The translations under genes and the position numbers were made by a program. From positions 1 through 64,000 of IMG/VR virus record IMGVR_UViG_3300009506_000001: a DNA stretch of 64,000 nt. One strand, 5' to 3'. This DNA is from a virus. The notes beneath the pieces were generated by a model that worked only from the letters and a program-made list of their open reading frames with translations, was not told the DNA's origin and did no database searches. Below, piece after piece: positions 16,371-24,775 of the stretch; the stretch's first letter is position 1, and every line of letters begins with the position of its first letter.

Positions 16371-16389
16371 GGTTGGAACACTAAGTCAA
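16361..16389 (-). promoter_or_regulatory. Sigma70-type promoter for 15593-16276
   Basis: Minus strand TTGACT (16384-16389), 17-bp spacer, TATTCT (16361-16366). The -10 lies in one arm of the 16-bp inverted repeat; the ATG is at 16276. Confidence 0.6.
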
Positions 16390-16392
16390 CTA

Positions 16393-19086
16393 TTAGAATG
16401 CTGGAATGTAGATAATTCCCTGTGCCGTAGTAATACCAGCCACACTAAACACCGTAGCCTGCACCTTATAGTAGCGAGAAGGGAAGATCGACAAAAATTG
16501 CAAGTGTAGGTCTGTTAAAGCGGATGTGAAGTAATCCGATTCACTGTTAAGTGTTGTGTAGCTAATACCATCTTCACTCAACTGAATACCTCTATTGGTA
16601 TCACTATGCTCATTTGCATCTAATGGCCACCAAGTTGAGCCATCTGGTGAAGTAGCAACACAGCTGTACTCGATATATGTATAGTCTCCGACAACATTTA
16701 GATTCAAGCTGCTTGGGATTGCACCAATAGGTGAACCAATGTAAGGAGGGGAACCTGTTGATAATCCTATGAAGTTAGCTGAAACGGTTCCCACGGGAAC
16801 ATTAGGCCCAACGGCCCCACGCAACGTGATTGAAACATCATCAAAGCCTGTAATTGGCGAGGGAGGAGAACCAACCGATGGGGTATAAATACGAATAATG
16901 TCACCCCGCGAAACCCTCCAAAGTGGTTCAGGGGTATGTGTTGGAGATCCAGCTGGAACCCCCTCTGTTAGTGCAGTACCCAGACCCATATCAAATGCTG
17001 CCGGTGCGCGAGATATTGCAGACTGATAGAATCTGAACGTACCAATGCGTTGCTCCGTTGTACCATCATCAAGCGTGATAGCAAAATCACGATCAACTGT
17101 AGGTGGACGCGTTCGGCTCTGTGCCTGGTGTCCGTAACTATAGAGAATGAAGTCACGGGGAGCAACGTACTTGAACATAATAGAATCAGAACCAACTTCA
17201 GCAAAAGACTGAGCTGCAAAGTCGTAAGGTCGAGGTAGTTCAAAGGTTGGAACAGAAGCTGTTGGAATTGGCTGAGCCAACCAACGGCTACCAACCTTCG
17301 TTAGTACATCACCCTCTGCAGGTGCAGGTGAGCCTGTTAGATCTACATCACTTAGATCGGTTAAGCTAGCAGTCCAGTCGATTCTCAATTCATTAATAGG
17401 GCTTCCACCTTCGGTACCAGTGGTAGTAATATTACTACCACCAGCCACTTTAAGTGTATCCGTAGTACTGGCAGCAATAACAGAACCGGTGTCACCAATA
17501 ACAGTTTTGAACACATCCTGAATGTAGGCAGTATCGCCATCAAATCCTATCCAATTTGTTCCGTTATAGCGAAGAAGGTTGCCTGTACCCAGTGCTGGTG
17601 AGCCGCCACTGACATCAGTATCGATGAGGTCCGATAAAGAAATTGCAAGGATAGCCTTTACCTCTGCTACTGTTTTAGCAACAAACGTACTTGCACTACC
17701 AACAATAAACTGGTTAGTCGCTGCCGATAAGCCAGAGATTTCTGTTAGGTGAGCGTTATAAGGTTGAACACCAGAAGTTGCACCTGGTACTGCTGATCTC
17801 CATTTGCTATCCACACCGCTAAGATACAGAATATGGCCAACACTTGGGTTTAGAGAATCATATACATCTGTTAGGTTTTTAAGCACTGCACCAAACTCTA
17901 GCTTTGATTCAGCGGCATTTACCCGAGGAATTAGCAGAGCGGAAGAGCCATATGAGGTTGGTGTATCAGATAGTTCAAGGAACGTATCAATACCACCAAC
18001 AGCCAATACAAGTTCGGATGCACGTAGCAAAATGGTTGTTGAATCAATTGCTACAGCGATCGGTTTCTGGTTTGGGAGAGGAGCGTATCCATCATTCTCA
18101 ACAGAAACAAGAACACCTGGCTGGTTCTTGTCAACATAAATCTGTTCATTGACAGCTGTCCACGTCCATGCAGAGTTATTGACAACCCCATCCATTGTAA
18201 CCTTAACAAGATCCCCCGAAGAGTTAGCAGCCTCCTCGATGATACCAAAGATGACATTTTCTTGTCCAGAAATTGTATCTGTTGCTTGTAAAGGCATTAA
18301 CTGATATAGATCAGAATAGTAAACAGCCTGGTAAGCAGCAATTGGCTGCTGAGCGATACCATCAACAACAAATGATTCTAGTCTTGTGCGAGAGGAAGTA
18401 GGAAGACCGGTAGCAAAAATATCTTCGGTTGTGAAGAATGTTGTATTGTTGTTTGAAGTTGTACGCTTCTGTGGGTTTCCATTGACATCAAAGATCAAAG
18501 CACCGGCACGATAGCTACCATTCAGTCCAACCGTTGTACCTTTGTAGTTTGGTGCTTGGTCGGACATACTTGTGAAGCCCTGACCAAAAGTGTACTGAGC
18601 GACAAAGCAACGAACCTTCTCGACCCAAACCTGAGTCGTTGAGTTCCAGACCTTCATTATAACGTTGGATGTGTCAAACCAGTGCTGATCATTATAGCGT
18701 GTTGCATTTGTGGCTGGGGCGGATGCACCAGCAGTTGGACGATATTTTGACCAACCATAAGAAACAAGACCCGTTGAGCGGTCTATGTCGATCCATAGGA
18801 AAAACGAGTTGTTGCCCTGTTCGCTGCCACCACCACTTGTGAACGGAGCATTGTTGTTTAATGCTGACCCATATCCCCACGCATCAATCAGCCCGTCTTC
18901 ACGGATGGTGAGCAAGTAGTTTGTATCACGGTGAGCGTAGGCTAGTTCGATCCAACGCCCCGAAGATGGTGCATTTAGCTGTACCTTTGTGTTTGAAACA
19001 GCCGGAACAAGAAAGGTTTGATCGCCCGCATCTGTTCCAGTTGCAGTAGCATACAGATTAAGACCCTGAGTAAACGTGAGATTCAT
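16393..19086 (-). CDS. Large tail-fibre-like structural protein
   Basis: An 897-residue protein of mostly beta composition. The middle (about 370-600) carries fibre repeats of the LSDL.D.D ... GNLLRYNGTNWIGF and LTDLSDVD ... GDVLTKVGSRWLAQ type, known from many phage fibres. The N-terminal part (about 1-370) has repeated strand-turn units, and the C-terminal part (about 620-897) ends in a discoidin- or Ig-like sandwich (YIEYSC.ATSPDGSTWWPLDANEH, RYYKVQATVFSVAG). Seven Gly-Ser-Pro tripeptides interrupt otherwise recognisable repeats. AGAGGAAA precedes the ATG and a late element lies 31 bases above. Probably a long or side tail fibre; which part binds the host is not known. Confidence 0.8.
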   Translation of the reverse strand: MNLTFTQGLNLYATATGTDAGDQTFLVPAVSNTKVQLNAPSSGRWIELAYAHRDTNYLLTIREDGLIDAWGYGSALNNNAPFTSGGGSEQGNNSFFLWIDIDRSTGLVSYGWSKYRPTAGASAPATNATRYNDQHWFDTSNVIMKVWNSTTQVWVEKVRCFVAQYTFGQGFTSMSDQAPNYKGTTVGLNGSYRAGALIFDVNGNPQKRTTSNNNTTFFTTEDIFATGLPTSSRTRLESFVVDGIAQQPIAAYQAVYYSDLYQLMPLQATDTISGQENVIFGIIEEAANSSGDLVKVTMDGVVNNSAWTWTAVNEQIYVDKNQPGVLVSVENDGYAPLPNQKPIAVAIDSTTILLRASELVLAVGGIDTFLELSDTPTSYGSSALLIPRVNAAESKLEFGAVLKNLTDVYDSLNPSVGHILYLSGVDSKWRSAVPGATSGVQPYNAHLTEISGLSAATNQFIVGSASTFVAKTVAEVKAILAISLSDLIDTDVSGGSPALGTGNLLRYNGTNWIGFDGDTAYIQDVFKTVIGDTGSVIAASTTDTLKVAGGSNITTTGTEGGSPINELRIDWTASLTDLSDVDLTGSPAPAEGDVLTKVGSRWLAQPIPTASVPTFELPRPYDFAAQSFAEVGSDSIMFKYVAPRDFILYSYGHQAQSRTRPPTVDRDFAITLDDGTTEQRIGTFRFYQSAISRAPAAFDMGLGTALTEGVPAGSPTHTPEPLWRVSRGDIIRIYTPSVGSPPSPITGFDDVSITLRGAVGPNVPVGTVSANFIGLSTGSPPYIGSPIGAIPSSLNLNVVGDYTYIEYSCVATSPDGSTWWPLDANEHSDTNRGIQLSEDGISYTTLNSESDYFTSALTDLHLQFLSIFPSRYYKVQATVFSVAGITTAQGIIYIPAF

Positions 19087-19116
19087 TATTTTTCCTCTAA
19101 TTCTATGTGTGTCACG

Positions 19117-19124
19117 TATTTATT
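19117..19124 (-). promoter_or_regulatory. T4-type late promoter element AATAAATA
   Basis: Minus strand, in the gap upstream of the fibre gene starting at 19086. Confidence 0.6.
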
Positions 19125-19147
19125 TTAAGGGACACCTAATTGGGCTG

Positions 19148-20473
19148 TTATACAAACGTCGGATTGGCGATTTTTACCGAACCAACTAGCGTCTCCGAAA
19201 ATGTTGGATTGGTTTTGTCAAGCCGACGAACATTTTCAAGCCATACTCTTCCACCATTATCTGTAACTTGTATATCGACATTGTATGTAGGAGGTGAACC
19301 CGCCACTGCAGTATGATCAACAATTCCACCACGTAGTGTTACTTCACAGGTAACTGGTAACAATGGGCTTCCACCCGGATTGCCACTAACTTTGACTGCC
19401 ACACCAGCAGCATTTGAAACTTCATCAACGATGTGAATTCCATCGACAAAAAGTTGAAAAATATTGGTGGTATCACCACGCCCGGCAACCTGAAACAATG
19501 CCATTGGTCCAGATGATTCATCAACCTGTCCTGGCTGTCGATGCATAGTTAAATCACGAATTATTTTCTCGTGAGACGTACTATCCATGTTATTGCCATT
19601 ACTAACGGTAAAGAGTTCCCACCAACGGTATCCCGTCACAGTCATCCCTTTAATATCAATATAATCAGCACCAAGTAGGACTCCGTGATCGCCAACATCA
19701 TAAAAATTGAGATTTTTGCCGATAAATGCAGCACAGGGTAATTTTCCAGCCCATACTGTGCTATCTGCCAAATGCCAGTACTGGTCTTCTAGTGTTATTC
19801 GTGCCATCCCTTCACCGTAGTTAGTAAAGACACTTAGATCCCCTGGTGTTAACCAAGGACCATCATAACAACTTATTTGGTATGCAGAAAGAAATCCATA
19901 GTAAGGAGCACCTATTCCAGTAAATGCTGTTGGCGATGTCATTAGTAATGGAGAAGCTTCACCGTGACCTACAAATGTTACATTTGCCCCTGCTAGAATG
20001 TTTGTATTATCCCAGTCGGCGGTATGCTCCTGCCCTGGTAGGAGTTCAAACACATACCGCCGTGGACGCCAAATTTGAAGTGGTAGTGCTGAACCTGTGC
20101 GTGATTGTATGGCGGTGCCAAGTATCACGTTTGTGTTAGTGCTTGGTGAAAATGCTGAACTGAGAATCGGATAATAATGAACCGTTGGGCCAGTACCGGC
20201 TGGTACTTGATCGTTTGGGACGCGCAGCATGTCACCAGTTCTTACACCAGCTGTGTATGGGTTGGAGCTACATGTAACAATATTTGAACCAGCTGTAACC
20301 GTAAAAGTTAATCCGGTGATAATTTGATCCATTGGTGTTTGTTTAGATAGCCACGTTAGTGCACTGGATAGCGTTGGAAAATGTCCACCTTCACCTATTG
20401 TCTTGTAGACAGCTGATGGGTTACCACGTATGCCGAGTATAGCATGTGCTCTTGTGTATTCTTCCATATTCAT
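19148..20473 (-). CDS. Tail-spike-like protein, probable right-handed beta-helix
   Basis: A 441-residue protein. An N-terminal lead-in (IGEGGHFPTLSSALTWLSKQTP, near residues 25-45) is the usual opening of phage pectate-lyase-type beta-helices. Short strand-turn rungs follow (NILAGANVTFVGHGEAS, NLNFYDVGDHGVLLGADYIDIKGMTVTG, LFVDGIHIVDEVSNAAGVAVKV). Such spikes bind or cleave surface polysaccharide. No catalytic residues can be assigned by eye. Two Gly-Ser-Pro tripeptides are present. The start is ATG 20473 or 20467; TATAAAAA, four bases above, may be a weak late element. Confidence 0.7.
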   Translation of the reverse strand: MNMEEYTRAHAILGIRGNPSAVYKTIGEGGHFPTLSSALTWLSKQTPMDQIITGLTFTVTAGSNIVTCSSNPYTAGVRTGDMLRVPNDQVPAGTGPTVHYYPILSSAFSPSTNTNVILGTAIQSRTGSALPLQIWRPRRYVFELLPGQEHTADWDNTNILAGANVTFVGHGEASPLLMTSPTAFTGIGAPYYGFLSAYQISCYDGPWLTPGDLSVFTNYGEGMARITLEDQYWHLADSTVWAGKLPCAAFIGKNLNFYDVGDHGVLLGADYIDIKGMTVTGYRWWELFTVSNGNNMDSTSHEKIIRDLTMHRQPGQVDESSGPMALFQVAGRGDTTNIFQLFVDGIHIVDEVSNAAGVAVKVSGNPGGSPLLPVTCEVTLRGGIVDHTAVAGSPPTYNVDIQVTDNGGRVWLENVRRLDKTNPTFSETLVGSVKIANPTFV

Positions 20474-20494
20474 AACATTTTTATACCTGTTGTG

Positions 20495-22324
20495 TTATTG
20501 TTTTATCCAGCCCGATGTAGCTATTAATGTACCACCTGGGTTATAGGTATGTGTATTTACCCACGCATTGGTACCATCTGTTACGGTTACAGTTCTAACA
20601 TTCGAAGGATACAAATATGTTATTGGACTACCTACAGAAACTGCTGGGCTGCCCACTCCAATTGGATTGGTTCCGTAAGCAAAGGTCATTACCCAACTAG
20701 TGACCCCGTCCGTTTTTGAGACTGTGTTTAATGATCCATCAGCGTTGTAGCTGTATGTTTCTGGATACTGATCGGGGAAAACCAAATTATCATGGTCATC
20801 ATATGTGCCTGGGATAGTAAAACTATCAACGGATCGCCAACTTGTTCCATCGGATATAGCAGCAGTGCCATCTATGGGACTGCCATCTTTCCCATCACTG
20901 ATGTATATAATTTGCCCTGCTGTGCCGGCACTTGGAAGCGTTGCAACATTATATGTTGGAAGGGTGAGTGGACCTGTTGGAACACGCGTTCCGTTGGTTA
21001 GCAAATATTGTTTATGGTCATCGTCGGCCAAACCAGAAAGATTGCCATGGTCTGTCGCCGAACTGCCAATTGTAGCTGAGAAAACTTGTGTATTTCTCCA
21101 ATCAACGTAGCTACTGCCCTGGTCCGTTAATCTGAAGCGTACTTGTGGAGTATTTGTATATAGTGTTCTTGCTTGGCAGATAAATGTTGCTATGGGTGTG
21201 AATTCCTGGAACGGTAGCCCTGATAGTGAGTTTAACTCTGAATTGGCTCCTGCCTGTGCAGCTGGAGCCGTAGCATATTCAGCGATACCCTGTAGTGCAA
21301 TTATAGGGTGTCTCATGTCGTTTGTTGCAAGTATGTGGAAAAGAAAGAAACTATTATCCGACACTTCTGTCAATGCCCACCCTCCCGGTGAGCCAGCAAC
21401 AAAAGAATTATATGGTGGAAGACCATTTACAGCACCAGTAAAATTAACACCATCGCTATAGATGAATGGAAAGTTAGTTGGCGTTGATTTGTACCATACG
21501 GCCTTTGTTCCCATTCTGTAAAATACAGGGAGCTGAGCAATTGGTGTCAAATCCTGCAAAAGATCATAACTATTGACACCACTCCCAATATCGTAAATGT
21601 GATGTGGAATATCCTCGTCACGAATGAACCCATTGCCAATATCAATCTGAACATCCGCATCTATTGGAGTACCAGGATCGGCGGTAAATGTTCCACCGGG
21701 GGCCAGACCAGAAATGAACTGTGTACCAAATGAAAGGTGGAAATGGGCGTGCGTGACACCATCCATAACCATACCATGACGTTCATCACCAAAATATATT
21801 GCCTGCTGTAGATCTGCATTCCAATAGAGAACTGCGACGTATACATTGTCGACGAACAGTAGCGTTGCATCAAAAATAGTGGTGTACTGAATTGTATTGT
21901 TTACGTCAATGTAAAGAAAGTACTCCCCTGTTATATTTGGAATTGTCAGCGAAATGGGAGTGTAACTTTCATATCGGATACCGTGAATATAGTAGTCGAA
22001 GTATGGAGGGGACCCTGATATAGAACCCGCTCTTGGTGCAATTGTAAATGTTCGTGTTGCAGGGCTACCATCGTCAAAGGCCATGTATGATTGATCTCGA
22101 TTAAGATATCCTGTGTATGCCTCCCCATCTCGCCAAACATTAAAAATTGGAACATTCATAAAATCACGAACATTATTGGCTCTGTGCCGTTTCGTGGATG
22201 TTCCATCACAGATGGCAATTGCAGAGTTGAGATCAATCGTTGCAGGGCTCCCAGCAGCCTCTGGCAAGTGGCATACGTCAGCATAGCTCGCTGGTGTTGA
22301 TTTTGTGAGGACTAAATTCGCCAT
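20495..22324 (-). CDS. Tail-fibre protein with DHGNLSGLADDDHKQY motif
   Basis: The ATG at 22324 (MANLVLTKSTPAS) is chosen because AAGGT and a late element stand upstream; the frame extending to 22555 lies over a divergent gene. The 609-residue protein has an N-terminal domain (about 1-250) of fibre type, a trimerisation segment near residue 470 (DHGNLSGLADDDHKQYLL), a small VATLPSAGTAGQIIYISDGKDG domain also seen in the two 70-residue proteins at 47226-47677, and a C-terminal part like YD-type repeats (YSYNADGSLNTVSKTDG, NTHTYNPGGTLIAT). Seven Gly-Ser-Pro tripeptides. Likely a receptor-binding fibre. Confidence 0.8.
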   Translation of the reverse strand: MANLVLTKSTPASYADVCHLPEAAGSPATIDLNSAIAICDGTSTKRHRANNVRDFMNVPIFNVWRDGEAYTGYLNRDQSYMAFDDGSPATRTFTIAPRAGSISGSPPYFDYYIHGIRYESYTPISLTIPNITGEYFLYIDVNNTIQYTTIFDATLLFVDNVYVAVLYWNADLQQAIYFGDERHGMVMDGVTHAHFHLSFGTQFISGLAPGGTFTADPGTPIDADVQIDIGNGFIRDEDIPHHIYDIGSGVNSYDLLQDLTPIAQLPVFYRMGTKAVWYKSTPTNFPFIYSDGVNFTGAVNGLPPYNSFVAGSPGGWALTEVSDNSFFLFHILATNDMRHPIIALQGIAEYATAPAAQAGANSELNSLSGLPFQEFTPIATFICQARTLYTNTPQVRFRLTDQGSSYVDWRNTQVFSATIGSSATDHGNLSGLADDDHKQYLLTNGTRVPTGPLTLPTYNVATLPSAGTAGQIIYISDGKDGSPIDGTAAISDGTSWRSVDSFTIPGTYDDHDNLVFPDQYPETYSYNADGSLNTVSKTDGVTSWVMTFAYGTNPIGVGSPAVSVGSPITYLYPSNVRTVTVTDGTNAWVNTHTYNPGGTLIATSGWIKQ

Positions 22325-22373
22325 TGATTTTGTACCTTTTAGGGTTATATTACTCCATAATGTTCCGTTAAAG

Positions 22374-22381
22374 TATTTATC
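22374..22381 (-). promoter_or_regulatory. Late promoter element GATAAATA (minus)
   Basis: Minus strand, 50 bases above the fibre ATG at 22324. It forms a divergent pair with the plus-strand element at 22383-22390. Confidence 0.6.
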
Positions 22382-22382
22382 A

Positions 22383-22390
22383 AATAAATA
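22383..22390 (+). promoter_or_regulatory. Late promoter element AATAAATA (plus)
   Basis: Plus strand, 28 bases before the ATG at 22418, one base away from the minus-strand element. Confidence 0.6.
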
Positions 22391-22417
22391 AACATGCACA
22401 TTTAATAAGGAGAAATC

Positions 22418-23083
22418 ATGGCCGAGATCATCATTGCCTCGTATTTTGAGGACGGAACAGGCCCCGCTACGGGTCTTAGCCCAACAGTTCGCATCTGGGA
22501 AGTCACAGCCTCCGGACAGAGTTTGGTTGTTGGTGCTCCTTGTGGTTCCGGACAAGCAACCGATGGCGTAATGACGGAAATGTCTGATTGTGGTTCTCCA
22601 CTAGCAAAAGATGGTTTCTATCGGTTTACCTTCACGGATCTGATTGGATATGACCCAACCAAAGTTTACGCTATTCGTATAGACGGTGGGGCTTCGTTGG
22701 GTATTCCATTTAGATACCAGACAAATAGCATCTCCCCATCAGACGCACTGGACGCAGCTGCTGTTGAAGGTGCTGTATGGGACGCCCCAATAGCCGCACA
22801 CACAACCGCTGCTACAATGGGTTACTTGGAAAACCTTATTGATCTTATCCGCAAATACAGCACAAACCGAACAAAAATCGACGTCAATAATAAGACGCTC
22901 ACCATCTACGACGACGATTGTGCCACTGTGCTTCGTGTCTTCCGTCTACTCGATCACACTGGAACTCCAAGCATTACAGAGGTATGTGAACGAACATCCA
23001 TTGGTGGTACGCTAAGCGGATCTTCACCAACAGGCTCGGTTGGCCCAGATGGTCAGCCAACCTGTTCAACCGCTGCACCGTAA
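22418..23083 (+). CDS. Putative structural protein
   Basis: A 221-residue protein with an AAGGAG site. Residues about 1-110 look like a beta-sandwich common in phage fibre-associated proteins (YFEDGTGPATGLSPTVRIWEV, DGFYRFTFTDLIGYDPTKVYAIRIDG). Residues 140-185 hold a helix and NKTLTIYDDD, again fibre-like. The end is Ser/Gly/Thr/Pro-rich. One Gly-Ser-Pro. It starts a plus-strand late operon of three genes in an otherwise minus-strand region. Confidence 0.7.
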   Translation: MAEIIIASYFEDGTGPATGLSPTVRIWEVTASGQSLVVGAPCGSGQATDGVMTEMSDCGSPLAKDGFYRFTFTDLIGYDPTKVYAIRIDGGASLGIPFRYQTNSISPSDALDAAAVEGAVWDAPIAAHTTAATMGYLENLIDLIRKYSTNRTKIDVNNKTLTIYDDDCATVLRVFRLLDHTGTPSITEVCERTSIGGTLSGSSPTGSVGPDGQPTCSTAAP

Positions 23084-23086
23084 TCT

Positions 23087-23539
23087 ATGGCTGTTGACGT
23101 AGGAATCACTGGTGGCATTATTACAGGTGGAATGGGACGCCCTGCCTGCCGTAGTATCATTACAATGTCGATTTTTTCTTTGTATGCAGATGTTTCATCT
23201 GTTACAGGTGGTGGCATACCACTAGCACCAGGCCAAATCAAGGACTTTTTCCAGCCTGTTGATACAACTAACATTACTCAGAACCCCGTTGAAGGTGATT
23301 TTGTCAACCCTGCAGTTTACGGTAAGAAGTTGGTCCGTGTTGGTATCAAGTTCAACGAACACACAATGGAAAAGGAGTATCTTATTTCCGAACAACGTGC
23401 TAAGCACGTCATTAGTGTGATTAATCTGGTCAATGGAGCAAAAACACGTTTGAATGCAGTTACAAGTAACATTCGCACAGTCACGACACGTTTGAATGTT
23501 GTTGCGAAGAATTTGCGTACAAAATACTTTGGGAAATAA
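23087..23539 (+). CDS. Hypothetical protein
   Basis: A 150-residue protein starting three bases after the previous stop, with no good SD, so probably coupled. The N-terminal third is Gly/Ile-rich (GITGGIITGGMG). The central part has KDFFQPVDTTNITQNPVEGDFVN, and the C-terminal 60 residues form a basic helix with a twice-repeated pattern (TRLNAVTSNIRTVTTRLNVVAKNLRTKYFGK). No family recognised. Confidence 0.65.
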   Translation: MAVDVGITGGIITGGMGRPACRSIITMSIFSLYADVSSVTGGGIPLAPGQIKDFFQPVDTTNITQNPVEGDFVNPAVYGKKLVRVGIKFNEHTMEKEYLISEQRAKHVISVINLVNGAKTRLNAVTSNIRTVTTRLNVVAKNLRTKYFGK

Positions 23540-23542
23540 ATA
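23535..23542 (+). promoter_or_regulatory. Late promoter element AATAAATA (plus)
   Basis: Overlaps the TAA stop of the 23087-23539 gene and lies 22 bases before the ATG at 23565. Confidence 0.55.
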
Positions 23543-23564
23543 CATAGTATAATTGGGGCCAACT

Positions 23565-24179
23565 ATGAGTACAAATATTCTAACAATAACAAACACCAAA
23601 AAGAACGACATAGAGTTTGATCTTGAGATTGAGGGACTAAAGGAAAGTCCTTCAGACGTTCGCTTTGTTATTGAAACATCTGACATGAATCTTGCCTTCA
23701 AGTGTACTCAGCAAAAGGGTAAGACCTGTTCGGTCAAGATCCCTCCACTTGCCCATCTTGAAAAAACCCTATACCCATTTCATATTGAAGTTGTTGTAGA
23801 CGGGTATTATTTTGTTCCTATGAAGGGTCAGATTAACATTGTCGGTTCTTTCGATGTATACACAACAGAGCCAAAAAACAAAACCATTGCTCCACCAAAG
23901 AAAGAAGAAAAGGAAGAGCCCAAGAAGGTTGTGAAGAAAGAGGTCAAAAAGGAAGAGCCCAAGAAACGGACAAAGGAATCAGTCTCAGTGGTTGCTGGTG
24001 ATCTCATCCGTGAAACTAGCAAAAGGGTTACAGAAACCAAGGTTGAACTTCCAGAGACCCCAAAGGCAGAGAAGGAGCCGTTTTTTAAGCCTGTTACATT
24101 TGTTGAAAAGAAAGACCCTGTTGTACCTAGTGAAAAAGATGTGCGTGTTCACGACATCCTTTCTGGTATCAAGAAGTAA
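23565..24179 (+). CDS. Conserved hypothetical protein with Lys/Glu-rich linker
   Basis: The ATG at 23565 (MSTNILTITNTKKNDIEFD) is preferred over an upstream TTG. The 204-residue protein has an N-terminal beta domain (about 1-105, with VRFVIETSDMNLAFKC and YPFHIEVVVDGYYFVPMKG). A highly charged Lys/Glu linker (about 108-145) and a short C-terminal peptide (KDVRVHDILSGIKK) follow. The layout of a folded domain, a charged linker and a conserved end resembles scaffold or head-associated proteins of T4-like phages, but I do not know its role. Confidence 0.7.
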   Translation: MSTNILTITNTKKNDIEFDLEIEGLKESPSDVRFVIETSDMNLAFKCTQQKGKTCSVKIPPLAHLEKTLYPFHIEVVVDGYYFVPMKGQINIVGSFDVYTTEPKNKTIAPPKKEEKEEPKKVVKKEVKKEEPKKRTKESVSVVAGDLIRETSKRVTETKVELPETPKAEKEPFFKPVTFVEKKDPVVPSEKDVRVHDILSGIKK

Positions 24180-24728
24180 TTATCCCCTAGCAACAATTCC
24201 CATTTTCTGCAGCTCGTCTACCAGAGCAAGCAGATGTTTACACATGCCTGGAACCTGCATTGGGTTCGCTGGTGGACGTGTTTCTGTTTTTCTGTGATAT
24301 TTTGGTGGTGCTTCACCATACAAAGCATTGTTTTTTGCATTTTGACGGGCAAAGCGATAATGAAAATCTAGACAGTTGCAACGCACCTGCACATCATTTC
24401 CAGCTAATGGAACTGGCTGAGTGATGTTATACTCATGATTATCAGAACCAGTGAAAGTTATGTTTGTGTTGGTTTCTTCATCTTCGTAAGCAACATCCGA
24501 GAAGAATATTTCTGGATTGTACCGTCTTCCCATGTTGTTGGCTTGTGACTCTGCTAAAAGAGCGCGAGATGGCACATAGGGTGTTAATTTCACAATTGGA
24601 ACCTGAACTGGACCAACGGCGTGCTGACGTGCTTTTGTGTTTGGAAATCCACGCTGTATGTTGGTTTCCAAATCACGAATTGACGCTTCGTCCATATTCT
24701 GAATTAAAGGGTATTTTGGTTCATCCAT
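24180..24728 (-). CDS. SWIM zinc-finger-like protein
   Basis: A 182-residue protein, alone on the minus strand between two plus-strand operons. Near the C-terminus it has VRCNCLDFHYRFA and, 40 residues on, GMCKHLLALVDEL: a CxC ... CxH arrangement that is the SWIM zinc-finger signature, usually linked to DNA or protein binding. The start at 24728 (MDEPKYPL) is preferred over 24734, which lies inside the late element. No SD precedes either. The predicted late start falls on the A of the 24728 ATG, suggesting a leaderless message. Confidence 0.75.
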   Translation of the reverse strand: MDEPKYPLIQNMDEASIRDLETNIQRGFPNTKARQHAVGPVQVPIVKLTPYVPSRALLAESQANNMGRRYNPEIFFSDVAYEDEETNTNITFTGSDNHEYNITQPVPLAGNDVQVRCNCLDFHYRFARQNAKNNALYGEAPPKYHRKTETRPPANPMQVPGMCKHLLALVDELQKMGIVARG

Positions 24729-24733
24729 AAGCA

Positions 24734-24741
24734 TATTTATA
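24734..24741 (-). promoter_or_regulatory. Late promoter TATAAATA (minus half of a bidirectional element)
   Basis: The minus reading of the palindromic 12-mer TATTTATAAATA (24734-24745). It drives the SWIM-type gene. Confidence 0.7.
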
Positions 24742-24745
24742 AATA
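24738..24745 (+). promoter_or_regulatory. Late promoter TATAAATA (plus half of a bidirectional element)
   Basis: The plus reading of the same 12-mer, sharing four bases with the minus element. It drives the 1097-codon gene at 24776, whose AGGAAA site lies in a leader of about 24 bases. Confidence 0.75.
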
Positions 24746-24775
24746 CAACAAAGTGTATTCATAGGAAATTTTACC

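Noticed and set aside
16393-22324. Diversity-generating retroelement variable region in the fibres
   Set aside because: No reverse transcriptase and no near-identical template repeat in the window.
23222-23701. Minus-strand frame opposite the 23087 and 23565 genes
   Set aside because: Cys/Val/Ile-rich antisense shadow, overlaps two protein-like plus-strand genes with late promoters.
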